From the NCBI GenBank assembly GCA_013425335.1, contig JACCLG010000052.1, positions 1 to 32,768 of the forward strand: DNA of 32,768 nt. Direction: 5' to 3'. This document shows, piece after piece, positions 21,726 through 28,793 of this stretch. Source of the DNA: Microcaldota archaeon. Lineage in GTDB: Archaea; Micrarchaeota; Micrarchaeia; Burarchaeales; Fermentimicrarchaeaceae. Each line of letters begins with the position of its first letter. Within the stretch, counting starts at the first letter, position 1. The translations under genes were made by a program, and so were the position numbers. The notes beneath the pieces were generated by a model. That model did no database searches. It was not told the origin of the DNA and was given only the letters and a program-made list of their open reading frames with translations.

Positions 21726-22973
21726 TCCCTGGACGCATTGATTCTTGGCGAGTTGGTCGACTATGCTCTGGCATATTGTAGAGTTCTTGCTGTCTACTGC
21801 AATCTTACTGTAGCACTCATCCTGCCAGTTCGAGTAGGTTATATCCGCGCACGCTGAGAGATTGTATTTCTGGTTGTATAGTATTGAGGAGTAGCACGAA
21901 TCCCTCCTGTAGCTATTCGCTATCTGGTTGCATGAAGATGGGTTGCTGCTTGATTTTGCAATCGTTAGGTAGCAGAGGTCTCTGTTCAGAAGCTCTGTTA
22001 TCCTGACGCAGACTGAGGTGTCAGAAGTCAGATTGGCAACCTGCGCGTAGCAGGTTTCCCTGTCATCTATGCATTCATAGCAAATCATGCGTGAGCACAT
22101 GGAGGCATCCCCGGTATTCATTGCTATATCCGTGAAGCATTTGTCCTGGTACAGATGGGTGCTTATATTCAGGCATATGTTAGGGGCATTGTGCTCGCTT
22201 GCAAACGTTTCAAAGCAGGAATCCCTCTGAAGGTAGTCGGAGAGGAGATTGCACTTGCTGTAATCCCCTGTTATCCTCATAATGCACGTGTATCTGGTAT
22301 AGTTGGACGATATGCTGTCGCATATGGAAGCGTTTGAAGTGAGGTTTGCAAAATACTGGTAGCAGTCACCCCTCCCTCCGGAGCTGGAGAGCAGGCTACA
22401 GAGTATGTAGTTGTTCGTTGTTTTGGCAAAATCCAGGTAGCAGCTGTCCCAGAAAGACTGGTTAGCTATCTCACTGCATATGGAATAGTTGTTCTTTGCC
22501 TTCGCCAGGCACAGCTTATAATCATAATCGTCTGTTATGCCCTCGCAGAGCACGCTCTCGTCTCCGAGCTCCAGATGGCATTTCTTCCTGAGAGTGTCAT
22601 TCTCAATCTTATTGCATGTGGCAATCCCTGCCATGGGTGCAATGGTGTGGTAGCAGTCGTCTTTAACGTCCTTGTTCAATATCCTCTCGCATAGGGCGGG
22701 ATCTGTAAGGTTTATGGCGAACCTGAGGTTGCAGCTGTCCGTAAGTGAATCAGAGAATATGAAAGAGCATGCGGTGAGGTTGTTTCCCTCTATTGCGTTA
22801 TTATAGTAGCACCTGTCCCCGTCATCGCGGTTGGGCATCTGTGAGCACGGGACCACAACCACTGGCGGAGGGTTGACTGTTTCATTCTTACCCTGCTCCG
22901 GAGGGGTGTTGTAGGAAACACAGCCAAAGAGCAGCAGCAATACGAGCACCGACAGGACAATATTGAATTTCAT
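21717..22973 (-). CDS. Cys-repeat lipoprotein, paralogue 1 (418 aa)
   Basis: Function unknown. A signal peptide MKFNIVLSVLVLLLLFGC ends in a lipobox-like LFGC (Cys18), so the protein is probably lipid-anchored outside the membrane. A Pro-rich linker follows, then about 14 degenerate units of roughly 25-30 residues of the form C-x2-I-x(8-10)-D-x-C-Y-x3-A-x(6-10)-C (for example DSCYLDFAKTTNNYILC). Each unit has two cysteines. At least 12 N-x-S/T sequons occur. Similar proteins are at 27812 and 31544. I infer a disulfide-braced helical repeat solenoid, for binding or adhesion; no enzymatic motif is visible. A TATA-like element near 22995-23005 suggests a leaderless transcript. Confidence 0.85.
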   Translation of the reverse strand: MKFNIVLSVLVLLLLFGCVSYNTPPEQGKNETVNPPPVVVVPCSQMPNRDDGDRCYYNNAIEGNNLTACSFIFSDSLTDSCNLRFAINLTDPALCERILNKDVKDDCYHTIAPMAGIATCNKIENDTLRKKCHLELGDESVLCEGITDDYDYKLCLAKAKNNYSICSEIANQSFWDSCYLDFAKTTNNYILCSLLSSSGGRGDCYQYFANLTSNASICDSISSNYTRYTCIMRITGDYSKCNLLSDYLQRDSCFETFASEHNAPNICLNISTHLYQDKCFTDIAMNTGDASMCSRMICYECIDDRETCYAQVANLTSDTSVCVRITELLNRDLCYLTIAKSSSNPSSCNQIANSYRRDSCYSSILYNQKYNLSACADITYSNWQDECYSKIAVDSKNSTICQSIVDQLAKNQCVQGSS

Positions 22974-23121
22974 GAATAGGTTTAAACTGTATCTCTTTAT
23001 TAAGATTTCTTTACTGAAGTCAGTTTACCCTCTTGTCTTCATCTGGCTTACGCCATCAGTAATACCTCGTATCATCATTGGGAGTATTATGAGCCCATTG
23101 GTTTAAGTATATTGCTTTGAA

Positions 23122-23577
23122 TCATTTCTTCCCAAACTCGGTGGTTTGGTAGGGGTATACCACCCACTTCTCAGTCTCCTGAACGAAAAAATCAGGCTTA
23201 ATCCTTGAGTGCGGCTTGTAGTGCAGCGTTGCCGTCCTTATATTTTTTGAATGCTTTTTAAGCAGTTTTTTTGCTGTTAGAAGGGTCGCCCCAGTATCCG
23301 CAATATCATCCACAATCAGCACATTCCCGCAAACGAACCTGAGAGGCGGCCTCTGGCTTACTACTGGCTTCTTCCCACGCTTTTCTCCCTTATAGTAATA
23401 GATTTTGAATGCATACAGCTTCCTGATGCCAAGCCTGTCGCTGACGTAGACGGCAGGCACCAGCCCTCCTCTTCCTATCCCCACTATGCAGTCCGGCTTG
23501 AACTTCTTCCCCACTATACGGGCGAGCCTGTCACACATCTTCTCGAATTTCGATGCTGTTATGACCAGATGACGCAT
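23122..23577 (-). CDS. Phosphoribosyltransferase, purine-type
   Basis: A type I PRTase of about 151 residues, probably a hypoxanthine/xanthine-guanine salvage-type enzyme acting with PRPP; the exact base is not clear. It has the N-terminal CIVGIGRGGLVPAVYVSDRLG segment and the PRPP-binding loop VLIVDDIADTGATLLTAKK near residues 91-109. The frame runs upstream into tRNA-Gln, but an ATGATG at 23580-23575 lies just after aaggtg; the second ATG has the normal spacing and starts MRHLVITASKF. It lies downstream of tRNA-Gln on the same strand. Confidence 0.85.
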   Translation of the reverse strand: MRHLVITASKFEKMCDRLARIVGKKFKPDCIVGIGRGGLVPAVYVSDRLGIRKLYAFKIYYYKGEKRGKKPVVSQRPPLRFVCGNVLIVDDIADTGATLLTAKKLLKKHSKNIRTATLHYKPHSRIKPDFFVQETEKWVVYPYQTTEFGKK

Positions 23578-23597
23578 CATTGCACCTTGCATGGTAA

Positions 23598-23670
23598 TAG
23601 CCCCGGTCGGATTCGAACCGACGTGGGTGGGTCCAAAGCCCACCATCCTTGGCCACTAGATGACGGGGCT
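23598..23670 (-). tRNA. tRNA-Gln(UUG), no intron
   Basis: Read on the minus strand: acceptor AGCCCCG pairs with CGGGGCT, discriminator A. The anticodon stem GTGGG/CCCAC encloses CTTTGGA (anticodon TTG), and the T arm is GTCGG-TTCGAAT-CCGAC. At 73 nt it is the only one of the six tRNAs here without extra sequence. A TATA-like ttaaaac on the minus strand near 23684-23694 is its likely promoter. Confidence 0.94.
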
Positions 23671-23828
23671 GCTTTTAAGAATTTGAGTTTTAAGGTTAAT
23701 ATGCTTAATCATGCAGACGACTATGCTGAGCATTGCTCAGGAAGCAGGATTGACTGCTACGCCCATGCTATCAAAGAGTGAATCGGCAAACATAGGAGCA
23801 AAAATTGCAAGCAGTATATATGTGACTA
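23671..23828. other. Intergenic region between tRNA-Gln and proS
   Basis: The 158 nt hold the probable tRNA-Gln promoter. A plus-strand frame from 23711 encodes a hydrophobic peptide starting MQTTMLSIAQEAG but runs on into antisense of proS, so I do not call it a gene. Nothing else is supported. Confidence 0.3.
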
Positions 23829-25265
23829 TTAATATGCTTTACCAACGTATACAACCTGCTCTGCCTTCTTGCCGCATCTTATGCATTTTCCCTTTGGCTT
23901 CTCCTCCTTTCCAAGGGGCGTGCCCCGCATATCCCCGCCCACTGTCTCAGCCTTTATGTAATCAGCACATTCCACAGAGCCACACCACTCGACTTTGACC
24001 AGCCCTCCTCTTTCATTAAGGGTTTTCTTAAGCTGCTCCATATCCTTTGCTTCGGATATGTGCTCCCTGAAGAACTTCTCAGCCCTCTCCCAAAGGTTTT
24101 TCTGAATTTTCTCAAGAAGCTCTCGAACCTTTTCAACAAGCTCGCCCTCCTTGACGGTAATCTTCTCTCCGGTGTCTCTTCTCACTAGGACAAGCTGTTT
24201 TTTCTCAATGTCCTTTGGACCTATCTCAATTCTCACAGGGACTCCCTTGAGCTCCCAGTAGTTGTACTTCCAGCCAGGAGTATGCTCGGGCTTGTCGTCA
24301 ACCTTGGAGCTTATGCCCGCGCCTTCAAGAAGCTTCTTTACGGATTTGGCTTTCTCTGCAATCTTCTCATCCGAGCCTTTGAAGTATATTGGGATTATGA
24401 CTGCCATGAGAGGTGCAACGGAAGGAGGCATCACAAGGCCCTTGTCATCACCGTGAATTGCCACCATCGCACCGAAAATCCTCCATACTGCCGGCCCGTA
24501 GCAGGTCTGCCAGCCGTACTGCTCCTTGCCATCCTTGTCAACAAACTTTATGTTGAATGCCTTTGAGAAGTTCTGCCCCAGGAAGTGAGTTGAAGGCAAC
24601 TGTATCAACTTGCCGTCGGGCATTATGCTGTCTGCCGCATAGGTGCTCACAGCCCCGCAGAACTTGTCATGCTCCGGCCTCTTGAAAAATATGAATGGGA
24701 TTGCAAGCTCCTTGAGAAGCTTCCCTGTCGTATCCATGTCCTCCTCCACTTGCTTCTCGGCCTCCTTCTGAGTTTCGAAAACATCGTGGGCTTCCGTCCA
24801 GTAGAACTCCCTGCCCCGTATGAAAGGCCTAGTTGATTTCCCCTCGAATCTCCACACCTGGCAGCTTTGGTACATCTTGAAAGGCAAATCCCTCCACGTC
24901 CTTATCCATAGTGAATACATTGTGTACATGGCTGTTTCTGAGGTCGGCCTCATGGCAAGCCTCTCCGGGAATTTGGAATTCTCGCTTCCCCCCTCTGTCA
25001 CCCAGAATACGTCTGCGGAAAAGCCTTTCGCATGCTCCGCCTCCTTCTTGAAATACGACTCAGGGACAAGCGCAGGGAACCACGCCGGCTCATGCCCTTT
25101 CCTCTCAAGCTCGTCCTCGAGTATGAGGTACATCTTCTTCATAGTCCTGACAGACCAGGGCATGTGCGCCAGGAAGCCTTTCACGTTGTAGCGTATATCG
25201 GCTAGCTCTGCATCCTGAATTACTTCAGTGTACCATTCAGAAAAGTTGCTTTTTGGGTTTTTCAT
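23829..25265 (-). CDS. proS: Prolyl-tRNA synthetase, archaeal/eukaryotic type
   Basis: This class II synthetase charges tRNA-Pro; one substrate, tRNA-Pro(GGG), is encoded at 20960. The 478-residue product begins FSEWYTEVIQDAELADIRYNV and contains the motif 2 block LAMRPTSETAMYTMYSLWI and RPFIRGREFYWTEAHD, then an anticodon-binding domain (PIYFKGSDEKIAEKAKSVKKL). The C-terminal zinc-binding domain has C-x4-C (WCGSVEC) and C-x2-C (KCIRCGKK) and ends with Tyr, as in this subtype. The editing domain of bacterial enzymes is absent. Confidence 0.96.
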   Translation of the reverse strand: MKNPKSNFSEWYTEVIQDAELADIRYNVKGFLAHMPWSVRTMKKMYLILEDELERKGHEPAWFPALVPESYFKKEAEHAKGFSADVFWVTEGGSENSKFPERLAMRPTSETAMYTMYSLWIRTWRDLPFKMYQSCQVWRFEGKSTRPFIRGREFYWTEAHDVFETQKEAEKQVEEDMDTTGKLLKELAIPFIFFKRPEHDKFCGAVSTYAADSIMPDGKLIQLPSTHFLGQNFSKAFNIKFVDKDGKEQYGWQTCYGPAVWRIFGAMVAIHGDDKGLVMPPSVAPLMAVIIPIYFKGSDEKIAEKAKSVKKLLEGAGISSKVDDKPEHTPGWKYNYWELKGVPVRIEIGPKDIEKKQLVLVRRDTGEKITVKEGELVEKVRELLEKIQKNLWERAEKFFREHISEAKDMEQLKKTLNERGGLVKVEWCGSVECADYIKAETVGGDMRGTPLGKEEKPKGKCIRCGKKAEQVVYVGKAY

Positions 25266-25288
25266 CAGATCACTTTTACTGGTGAGAA

Positions 25289-25302
25289 TATAAATATTTA
25301 TA
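25289..25302 (-). promoter_or_regulatory. TATA box of proS
   Basis: The palindromic tataaatatttata lies 24-37 nt upstream of the proS ATG at 25265, so transcription would begin at or very near the start codon and give a leaderless mRNA. Confidence 0.55.
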
Positions 25303-25318
25303 CATACTTAGCAGAAGC

Positions 25319-25360
25319 GAGCGGGAAATCCCGCACCCTTTAGGGGTGGGAGCATGTCAC
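25319..25360 (+). mobile_element. Solo IS200/IS605-type right end (omega-RNA-like tail), copy 2
   Basis: Second copy of the 42-nt block at 631-672, differing at two positions, in the same orientation. The hairpin uses caccc with gggtg, and the block ends ggtgggagcatgtcac. No transposase or TnpB gene is adjacent: proS reads away on the left and the ferredoxin gene starts 47 nt to the right. The TATA box of that gene begins seven bases past the element. Confidence 0.5.
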
Positions 25361-25366
25361 AAAGGA

Positions 25367-25375
25367 TTTTATATA
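25367..25375 (+). promoter_or_regulatory. TATA box of the ferredoxin-thioredoxin gene
   Basis: The sequence ttttatata lies 32-40 nt before the ATG at 25407, giving a start near 25394 and a short leader that includes ggag. Confidence 0.5.
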
Positions 25376-25406
25376 TCGAGTGGTAAAGTGTATAGGAGCT
25401 GTTGGT

Positions 25407-26009
25407 ATGCCAGTATTTATAGACCCAAGGATCTGCGATAAGCAGATTATATGCGACCTGATGAAAGTGTGCCCCATGAATGCTATATACCAGGATGAGA
25501 AGGAGGGTACTGTTGGGGTAGACACCACAAAATGCAATGAGTGCATGCTATGCGTGAAGGCGTGCCCCTACCTTGCGGTGAGAGCTGCTAGGGATATGAA
25601 CGAGCTTGGGGAGTTTAAAGTGAGGTCAGGAACTATAAAATTCGACAGGGATGAACATCTCAGGAGAATCTATGGGGATGGGCCTGGCAGCATTGGCAAG
25701 GCTGAGTTGGATGATTCTAATTTCCAGGATAAGGTGAGTTCAAAGACGCCTACTCTGGTGAGCTTCTGGGGCGCGCACAGCAGTGTCATCGCCCCTTCAT
25801 TGGAGTGGATTGCAAGCAAGTACAAAGGCAAACTGAATGTCGCGCATATAAAGGTTGCGGAGAACCCCAAGAGCCGCAAGGAATATGCGATAACCACGAC
25901 TCCCACACTGATTCTTTTCAAAAACGGAAGGCAGATTGGGAGGCTTGAGGGGATCAGGCACAGGGAGACGGTGCGCGTCTGGATTGATATGAAGCTTAAG
26001 GCTCGCTGA
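25407..26009 (+). CDS. Ferredoxin domain fused to a cysteine-less thioredoxin-like domain
   Basis: Function unknown; a redox or scaffold role is inferred. The first 65 residues hold a ferredoxin fold: a canonical CNECMLCVKACP ([4Fe-4S] site, near residues 45-56) and, before it, an unusual C-x5-C-x5-CP (ICDKQIICDLMKVCP). That is seven cysteines where two full clusters need eight. Residues about 110-195 look like thioredoxin (TLVSFWGAHSSVIAP, then the cis-Pro loop TTTPTLILFKNGRQIGRLEG). The active site W-C-x-x-C is replaced by W-G-A-H-S-S and shortened by about three residues, so it cannot do dithiol exchange. The 3' end overlaps the convergent DUF1624 gene by 14 bases. Confidence 0.85.
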   Translation: MPVFIDPRICDKQIICDLMKVCPMNAIYQDEKEGTVGVDTTKCNECMLCVKACPYLAVRAARDMNELGEFKVRSGTIKFDRDEHLRRIYGDGPGSIGKAELDDSNFQDKVSSKTPTLVSFWGAHSSVIAPSLEWIASKYKGKLNVAHIKVAENPKSRKEYAITTTPTLILFKNGRQIGRLEGIRHRETVRVWIDMKLKAR

Positions 26010-26925
26010 ATCTCAAATAAAGTTTTGATGCTATTACCAGCAAAGAAATCAGGGCGAGGGTTATCAGCGCTACCTGTTCTGTGCTGAAAGAATTGTTGAT
26101 GTGCAAAGCAAGCGCAAGGATTAGCACTGGGTAGTTCAGTACGAATATGAGTAATGCGGATTTTCCAAATTCCTCGAGTATTCTTGAGCTCACATGCTTC
26201 AGTTCGACAAGCCAGTAGACTGGAATCATGAGCAGAATGCAGAAGCCTGAGGATAGGACAATGTGGGGGAAGGTGCCTATGCCCCTGTCGTATGTCATGA
26301 AGTAGCTCAGCACAAACCCGGCCAGTATGAGGAGCAGGCCTGCTCCCAGAAAGAACGGCAGTGATTTTCTTTTTTTCTTCATGATGCGCTCTCCTGCCAT
26401 GTAGCCAGCCAGCACTATTCCGCTCAGCGGTACAGCACCCAGTAAACCCCCATTCGGGAATTGGGATGCAATGAAGTATACAAGAGGGAATGATGTTATG
26501 TAGGAGTAGCACAGCCCTACCACGGCAATTGTGAGTAGCTTCATCCTGTCTGAGAAGCGTATGAAGAACATTGCAATCAAACCCGCAAGACTTATGGCTT
26601 CTAGCACCCACCATATGTAGTGCACCAATGCAAGGAGTATGAAGTCCAGGAACAGCCCTATGATGAATATTCTCGAGTACCTTTTGACAACATCACTCAC
26701 CGCCTCATCATCAGTTTTTTTGCTCTGCGAGATAGAGAGGTATGCGGAAACTCCTGATATGAAGAGAAAGAGCGCAAGCGCCATGTCGCCAATTGAGATG
26801 ACGCCTCTTATGCCGTAGTTAAGGAGTGGGATGGGCTGGATTGGAAAGATATTTACGAAAAAATGCAGTGTGACCATGAAGAGTACGGCTATTCCTCTGT
26901 ATGCATCAACCCAGCGGTACCTCAT
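25996..26925 (-). CDS. DUF1624/HGSNAT-like membrane protein
   Basis: The 309-residue protein begins MRYRWVDAYRGIAVLFMVTLH, the R-x-x-x-D-x-x-R-G-x-A-x-x-x-M-x-x-H pattern of the DUF1624/heparan-glucosaminide acetyltransferase-like family. About nine hydrophobic segments follow, for example LALFLFISGVSAYLSI and FFLGAGLLLILAGFVLSYFM. Family members are thought to move acyl groups across membranes; the substrate here is unknown. An acyl transfer to surface glycans would fit with the sequon-rich lipoproteins nearby, but that is speculation. Confidence 0.75.
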   Translation of the reverse strand: MRYRWVDAYRGIAVLFMVTLHFFVNIFPIQPIPLLNYGIRGVISIGDMALALFLFISGVSAYLSISQSKKTDDEAVSDVVKRYSRIFIIGLFLDFILLALVHYIWWVLEAISLAGLIAMFFIRFSDRMKLLTIAVVGLCYSYITSFPLVYFIASQFPNGGLLGAVPLSGIVLAGYMAGERIMKKKRKSLPFFLGAGLLLILAGFVLSYFMTYDRGIGTFPHIVLSSGFCILLMIPVYWLVELKHVSSRILEEFGKSALLIFVLNYPVLILALALHINNSFSTEQVALITLALISLLVIASKLYLRFSEP

Positions 26926-26960
26926 GAGGATGATTGGCTCTGTGAGTTATTAATATTTGA

Positions 26961-27050
26961 TGGACCAGAGCCGATTAAATTTCAGGTTTTGGATTGGGCC
27001 CTTGCGATTTTTGCGATGAATTAATTAATAATTAAAAAGTAATTAATTTT
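26961..27050 (+). repeat. Dispersed intergenic repeat R, copy 1
   Basis: About 90 nt starting tggaccagagccgattaaa and ending in an AT-rich aagtaattaatt tract. Its first part shares 15 of 15 bases (26965-26979) with copy 3 (28599-28613), and the AT-rich tail matches both other copies. It lies between the DUF1624 gene start and the toxin gene end, in the same orientation as the other copies. Confidence 0.65.
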
Positions 27051-27066
27051 TGGACAACTCTCTGTC

Positions 27067-27318
27067 TCAGACATTCCTGTAAGCATCGCTTCTTTTCCTG
27101 AAGAAAAGCAGGGTTATAACTTCATTCTCAACTTTGTAAACCAATCTGAAATTCTCAATTCTCACGGAAAAGAAGTTGTGATGATGGTGCAGCCTCTTGA
27201 ACCTTGTTGGCTCGGCCTTAATCTTTTCTATTGCGTTTTCCACATGCAGCTTCAGTGCCTTGTCTGTATGTTTTACTTCATCTGCGAATGTCTTAGTGAA
27301 TTCCATTCTGTAAGACAC
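27067..27318 (-). CDS. RelE/ParE-family toxin
   Basis: An 83-residue basic protein with the RelE-fold pattern: MEFTKTFADEVKHTDKALKL for the first strand and helices, AIEKIKAEPTRFKRL, then SVRIENFRLVYKVENEVITL for the strands and the conserved basic/aromatic end. RelE toxins cleave mRNA in the ribosomal A site, and ParE toxins attack gyrase; the sequence does not decide between them. It lies 4 bp downstream of a probable antitoxin on the same strand. Confidence 0.82.
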   Translation of the reverse strand: MSYRMEFTKTFADEVKHTDKALKLHVENAIEKIKAEPTRFKRLHHHHNFFSVRIENFRLVYKVENEVITLLFFRKRSDAYRNV

Positions 27319-27322
27319 TTCA

Positions 27323-27577
27323 TCATCTCAAGAGGGTTTTCAGCTTGCTCTCAGGATAGACTTTCTCCTTACCTGCTTTTATCCTCTCTTCAATCTTGAT
27401 TGCCAAGTTCAAATCTTCCTCGTCCTCACTCAGGTTCTGGGAGACGAGGTGGTATTTCTCGTTAAGCTGGAGCACTCCGAGCCTCAGGGCTTCCGCCTTT
27501 GTCTTGACAACGCCCCTCTTCACGGCCTCGTCAATAATCCTCTCAACGTATCCATCGAAATGCATAGTCACGTTCAT
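27323..27577 (-). CDS. Antitoxin, ribbon-helix-helix type
   Basis: An 84-residue acidic protein. Residues 1-45 (MNVTMHFDGYVERIIDEAVK, then GVVKTKAEALRLGVLQL) fit a strand-helix-helix DNA-binding domain, and residues 50-84 are a charged helical segment that could wrap the toxin. It is first in a two-gene operon, as usual for antitoxins that repress their own promoter. The identification rests on pattern and context. Confidence 0.75.
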   Translation of the reverse strand: MNVTMHFDGYVERIIDEAVKRGVVKTKAEALRLGVLQLNEKYHLVSQNLSEDEEDLNLAIKIEERIKAGKEKVYPESKLKTLLR

Positions 27578-27625
27578 AAAATCACTATTAAATTTATAGC
27601 ATTATTAATATAAAAAGCTTACTAT

Positions 27626-27690
27626 CCGGGGTAGTTTTTTGATTAGGCCCATAGGATTTGTTAAATTAATAATTAAGAAAGTAATTAATC
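27626..27690 (+). repeat. Dispersed intergenic repeat R, copy 2 (shorter)
   Basis: Shares ttaggcccatag (27643-27654) and ttaaattaat (27661-27670) with copy 3 in the same order and spacing, and the aaagtaattaat tail with all copies. The left part (ccagagccgattaaa) is missing or diverged. It lies between the antitoxin start and the second lipoprotein gene. Confidence 0.6.
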
Positions 27691-27770
27691 AAGTTCGAAA
27701 ACTGCTTCTGCTGAACAGCGTCCGAGGCTTTGCAACTTTCAATTTAATATTCGCTTTCTGACTAGATAGC

Positions 27771-27780
27771 TTTTTAAATA
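27771..27780 (+). promoter_or_regulatory. TATA box of lipoprotein paralogue 2
   Basis: The sequence tttttaaata lies about 32-41 nt before the ATG at 27812, giving a leader of about 14 nt that contains gggtgatgg, a good ribosome binding site. Confidence 0.5.
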
Positions 27781-27811
27781 CCGATATGCCAATATTTTTG
27801 GGTGATGGAAT

Positions 27812-28471
27812 ATGAAAGTTTATCTCCTGCTTTTTCTTTCAGTTGTAGCTTTATTCCTAGCCGGCTGTAGTCAGTTAGGCGGCCAGGTTCAAAGGGAATA
27901 TGTCTGCCCCAACGGAGTGATTGTTACAAACGCCTCGCAATGCCCTCCAGTGCAGCAGGTTGTTGAGCAGACAGACCCTGAGATGAAAATCTGCGAGGAG
28001 ATGCCGGATGTAGAGAACATGCATTTCTCAGACTATTGCTACATGGGTTTGGCGTATAAAAGGGAAAATGTATCAATATGCAAAAAAATAAGCGAAAACC
28101 AAAAAGCCAGTTGTTACTCTGGTCTTGCGGTGTTTAAAAGCGATGCAACTCTTTGCGATGGTGCTGGAACGCAGAAGAATAACTGCTATTCTACTTATGC
28201 AACACAAAAGGATGATGTAACTGCTTGCGATAAGATTACTGAGACCTATATTAAGGACAGTTGCTATTCACAGTATGCATCAAAAGCTGGCAATTCCACT
28301 GTTTGTGAGAAGATAAAAACATTGAATTCCAAAGACAACTGCTATTCAAACATTGCTTCATCGCAATGCGATACCTCACTCTGTAATAAGATAGTTAACA
28401 GCAACCTGAAGGATCAGTGCTTGAGAAATATACAATCCTGTAGTGGACAGACTCCAAAACAGATTGAATAA
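27812..28471 (+). CDS. Cys-repeat lipoprotein, paralogue 2 (219 aa)
   Basis: Function unknown. The signal peptide ends in a clear lipobox LAGC (Cys19). Residues about 35-50 hold a C-x12-C pair, and from about residue 67 some six units of the family repeat follow, such as CDKITETYIKDSCYSQYASK. The units are more regular than in paralogue 1. Three sequons (NAS, NVS, NST) are present. It is flanked by repeat copies 2 and 3, as if carried as one unit. Confidence 0.85.
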   Translation: MKVYLLLFLSVVALFLAGCSQLGGQVQREYVCPNGVIVTNASQCPPVQQVVEQTDPEMKICEEMPDVENMHFSDYCYMGLAYKRENVSICKKISENQKASCYSGLAVFKSDATLCDGAGTQKNNCYSTYATQKDDVTACDKITETYIKDSCYSQYASKAGNSTVCEKIKTLNSKDNCYSNIASSQCDTSLCNKIVNSNLKDQCLRNIQSCSGQTPKQIE

Positions 28472-28793
28472 TGTAAAAAGAGTGTGTATGGAATTGTGAC
28501 TAACCTCACCAACCGCTTGGAGTCTACAGCATCAGAGGAGACGACGTATTTTTCGAAGTTAAATTTGCTTTGGCTTTTGAGAATAATAAGGAGTGGGGCC
28601 AGAGCCGATTAAACTTCAAGTTTTTGGTTAGGCCCATAGAAATTATTAAATTAATAAGAAAGTAAGTAATTAATTTAGACACCCTTCCTTCTGGCTTTTC
28701 TAGTTTTGTCAAGTAGATTACAACTCTAGAATTTAAGGTTTAATCTTTTTGTGTAATCAGCACACAACCTTTCTATTTCTCTATCTCCTTTTT
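28472..28793. other. AT-rich intergenic region with repeat copy 3
   Basis: The 322 nt between the second lipoprotein and the 337-residue gene hold repeat copy 3 (28589-28676). The rest is AT-rich with several T tracts, which may act as 3' signals for the converging genes. A 62-codon minus-strand frame here lies across the repeat and looks fortuitous. Confidence 0.4.
28589..28676 (+). repeat. Dispersed intergenic repeat R, copy 3, with a tRNA-Trp 3'-end duplicate
   Basis: It begins aggagtggggccagag (28589-28604), identical over 16 bases to 29852-29867, which is the 3' end of tRNA-Trp plus five flanking bases. It then continues ccgattaaac like copy 1 and ttaggcccatag like copy 2. The tRNA-end duplicate in the same orientation has the form of an attachment-site repeat. 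Confidence 0.65.

Noticed and set aside
23711-23998. 95-codon plus-strand frame starting between tRNA-Gln and proS
   Set aside because: Its second half is antisense to the proS zinc domain; there is no ribosome binding site.
25670-26614. 314-codon minus-strand frame over the ferredoxin and DUF1624 genes
   Set aside because: It overlaps the real DUF1624 frame on the same strand and is rich in Cys/His/Arg with no motif.
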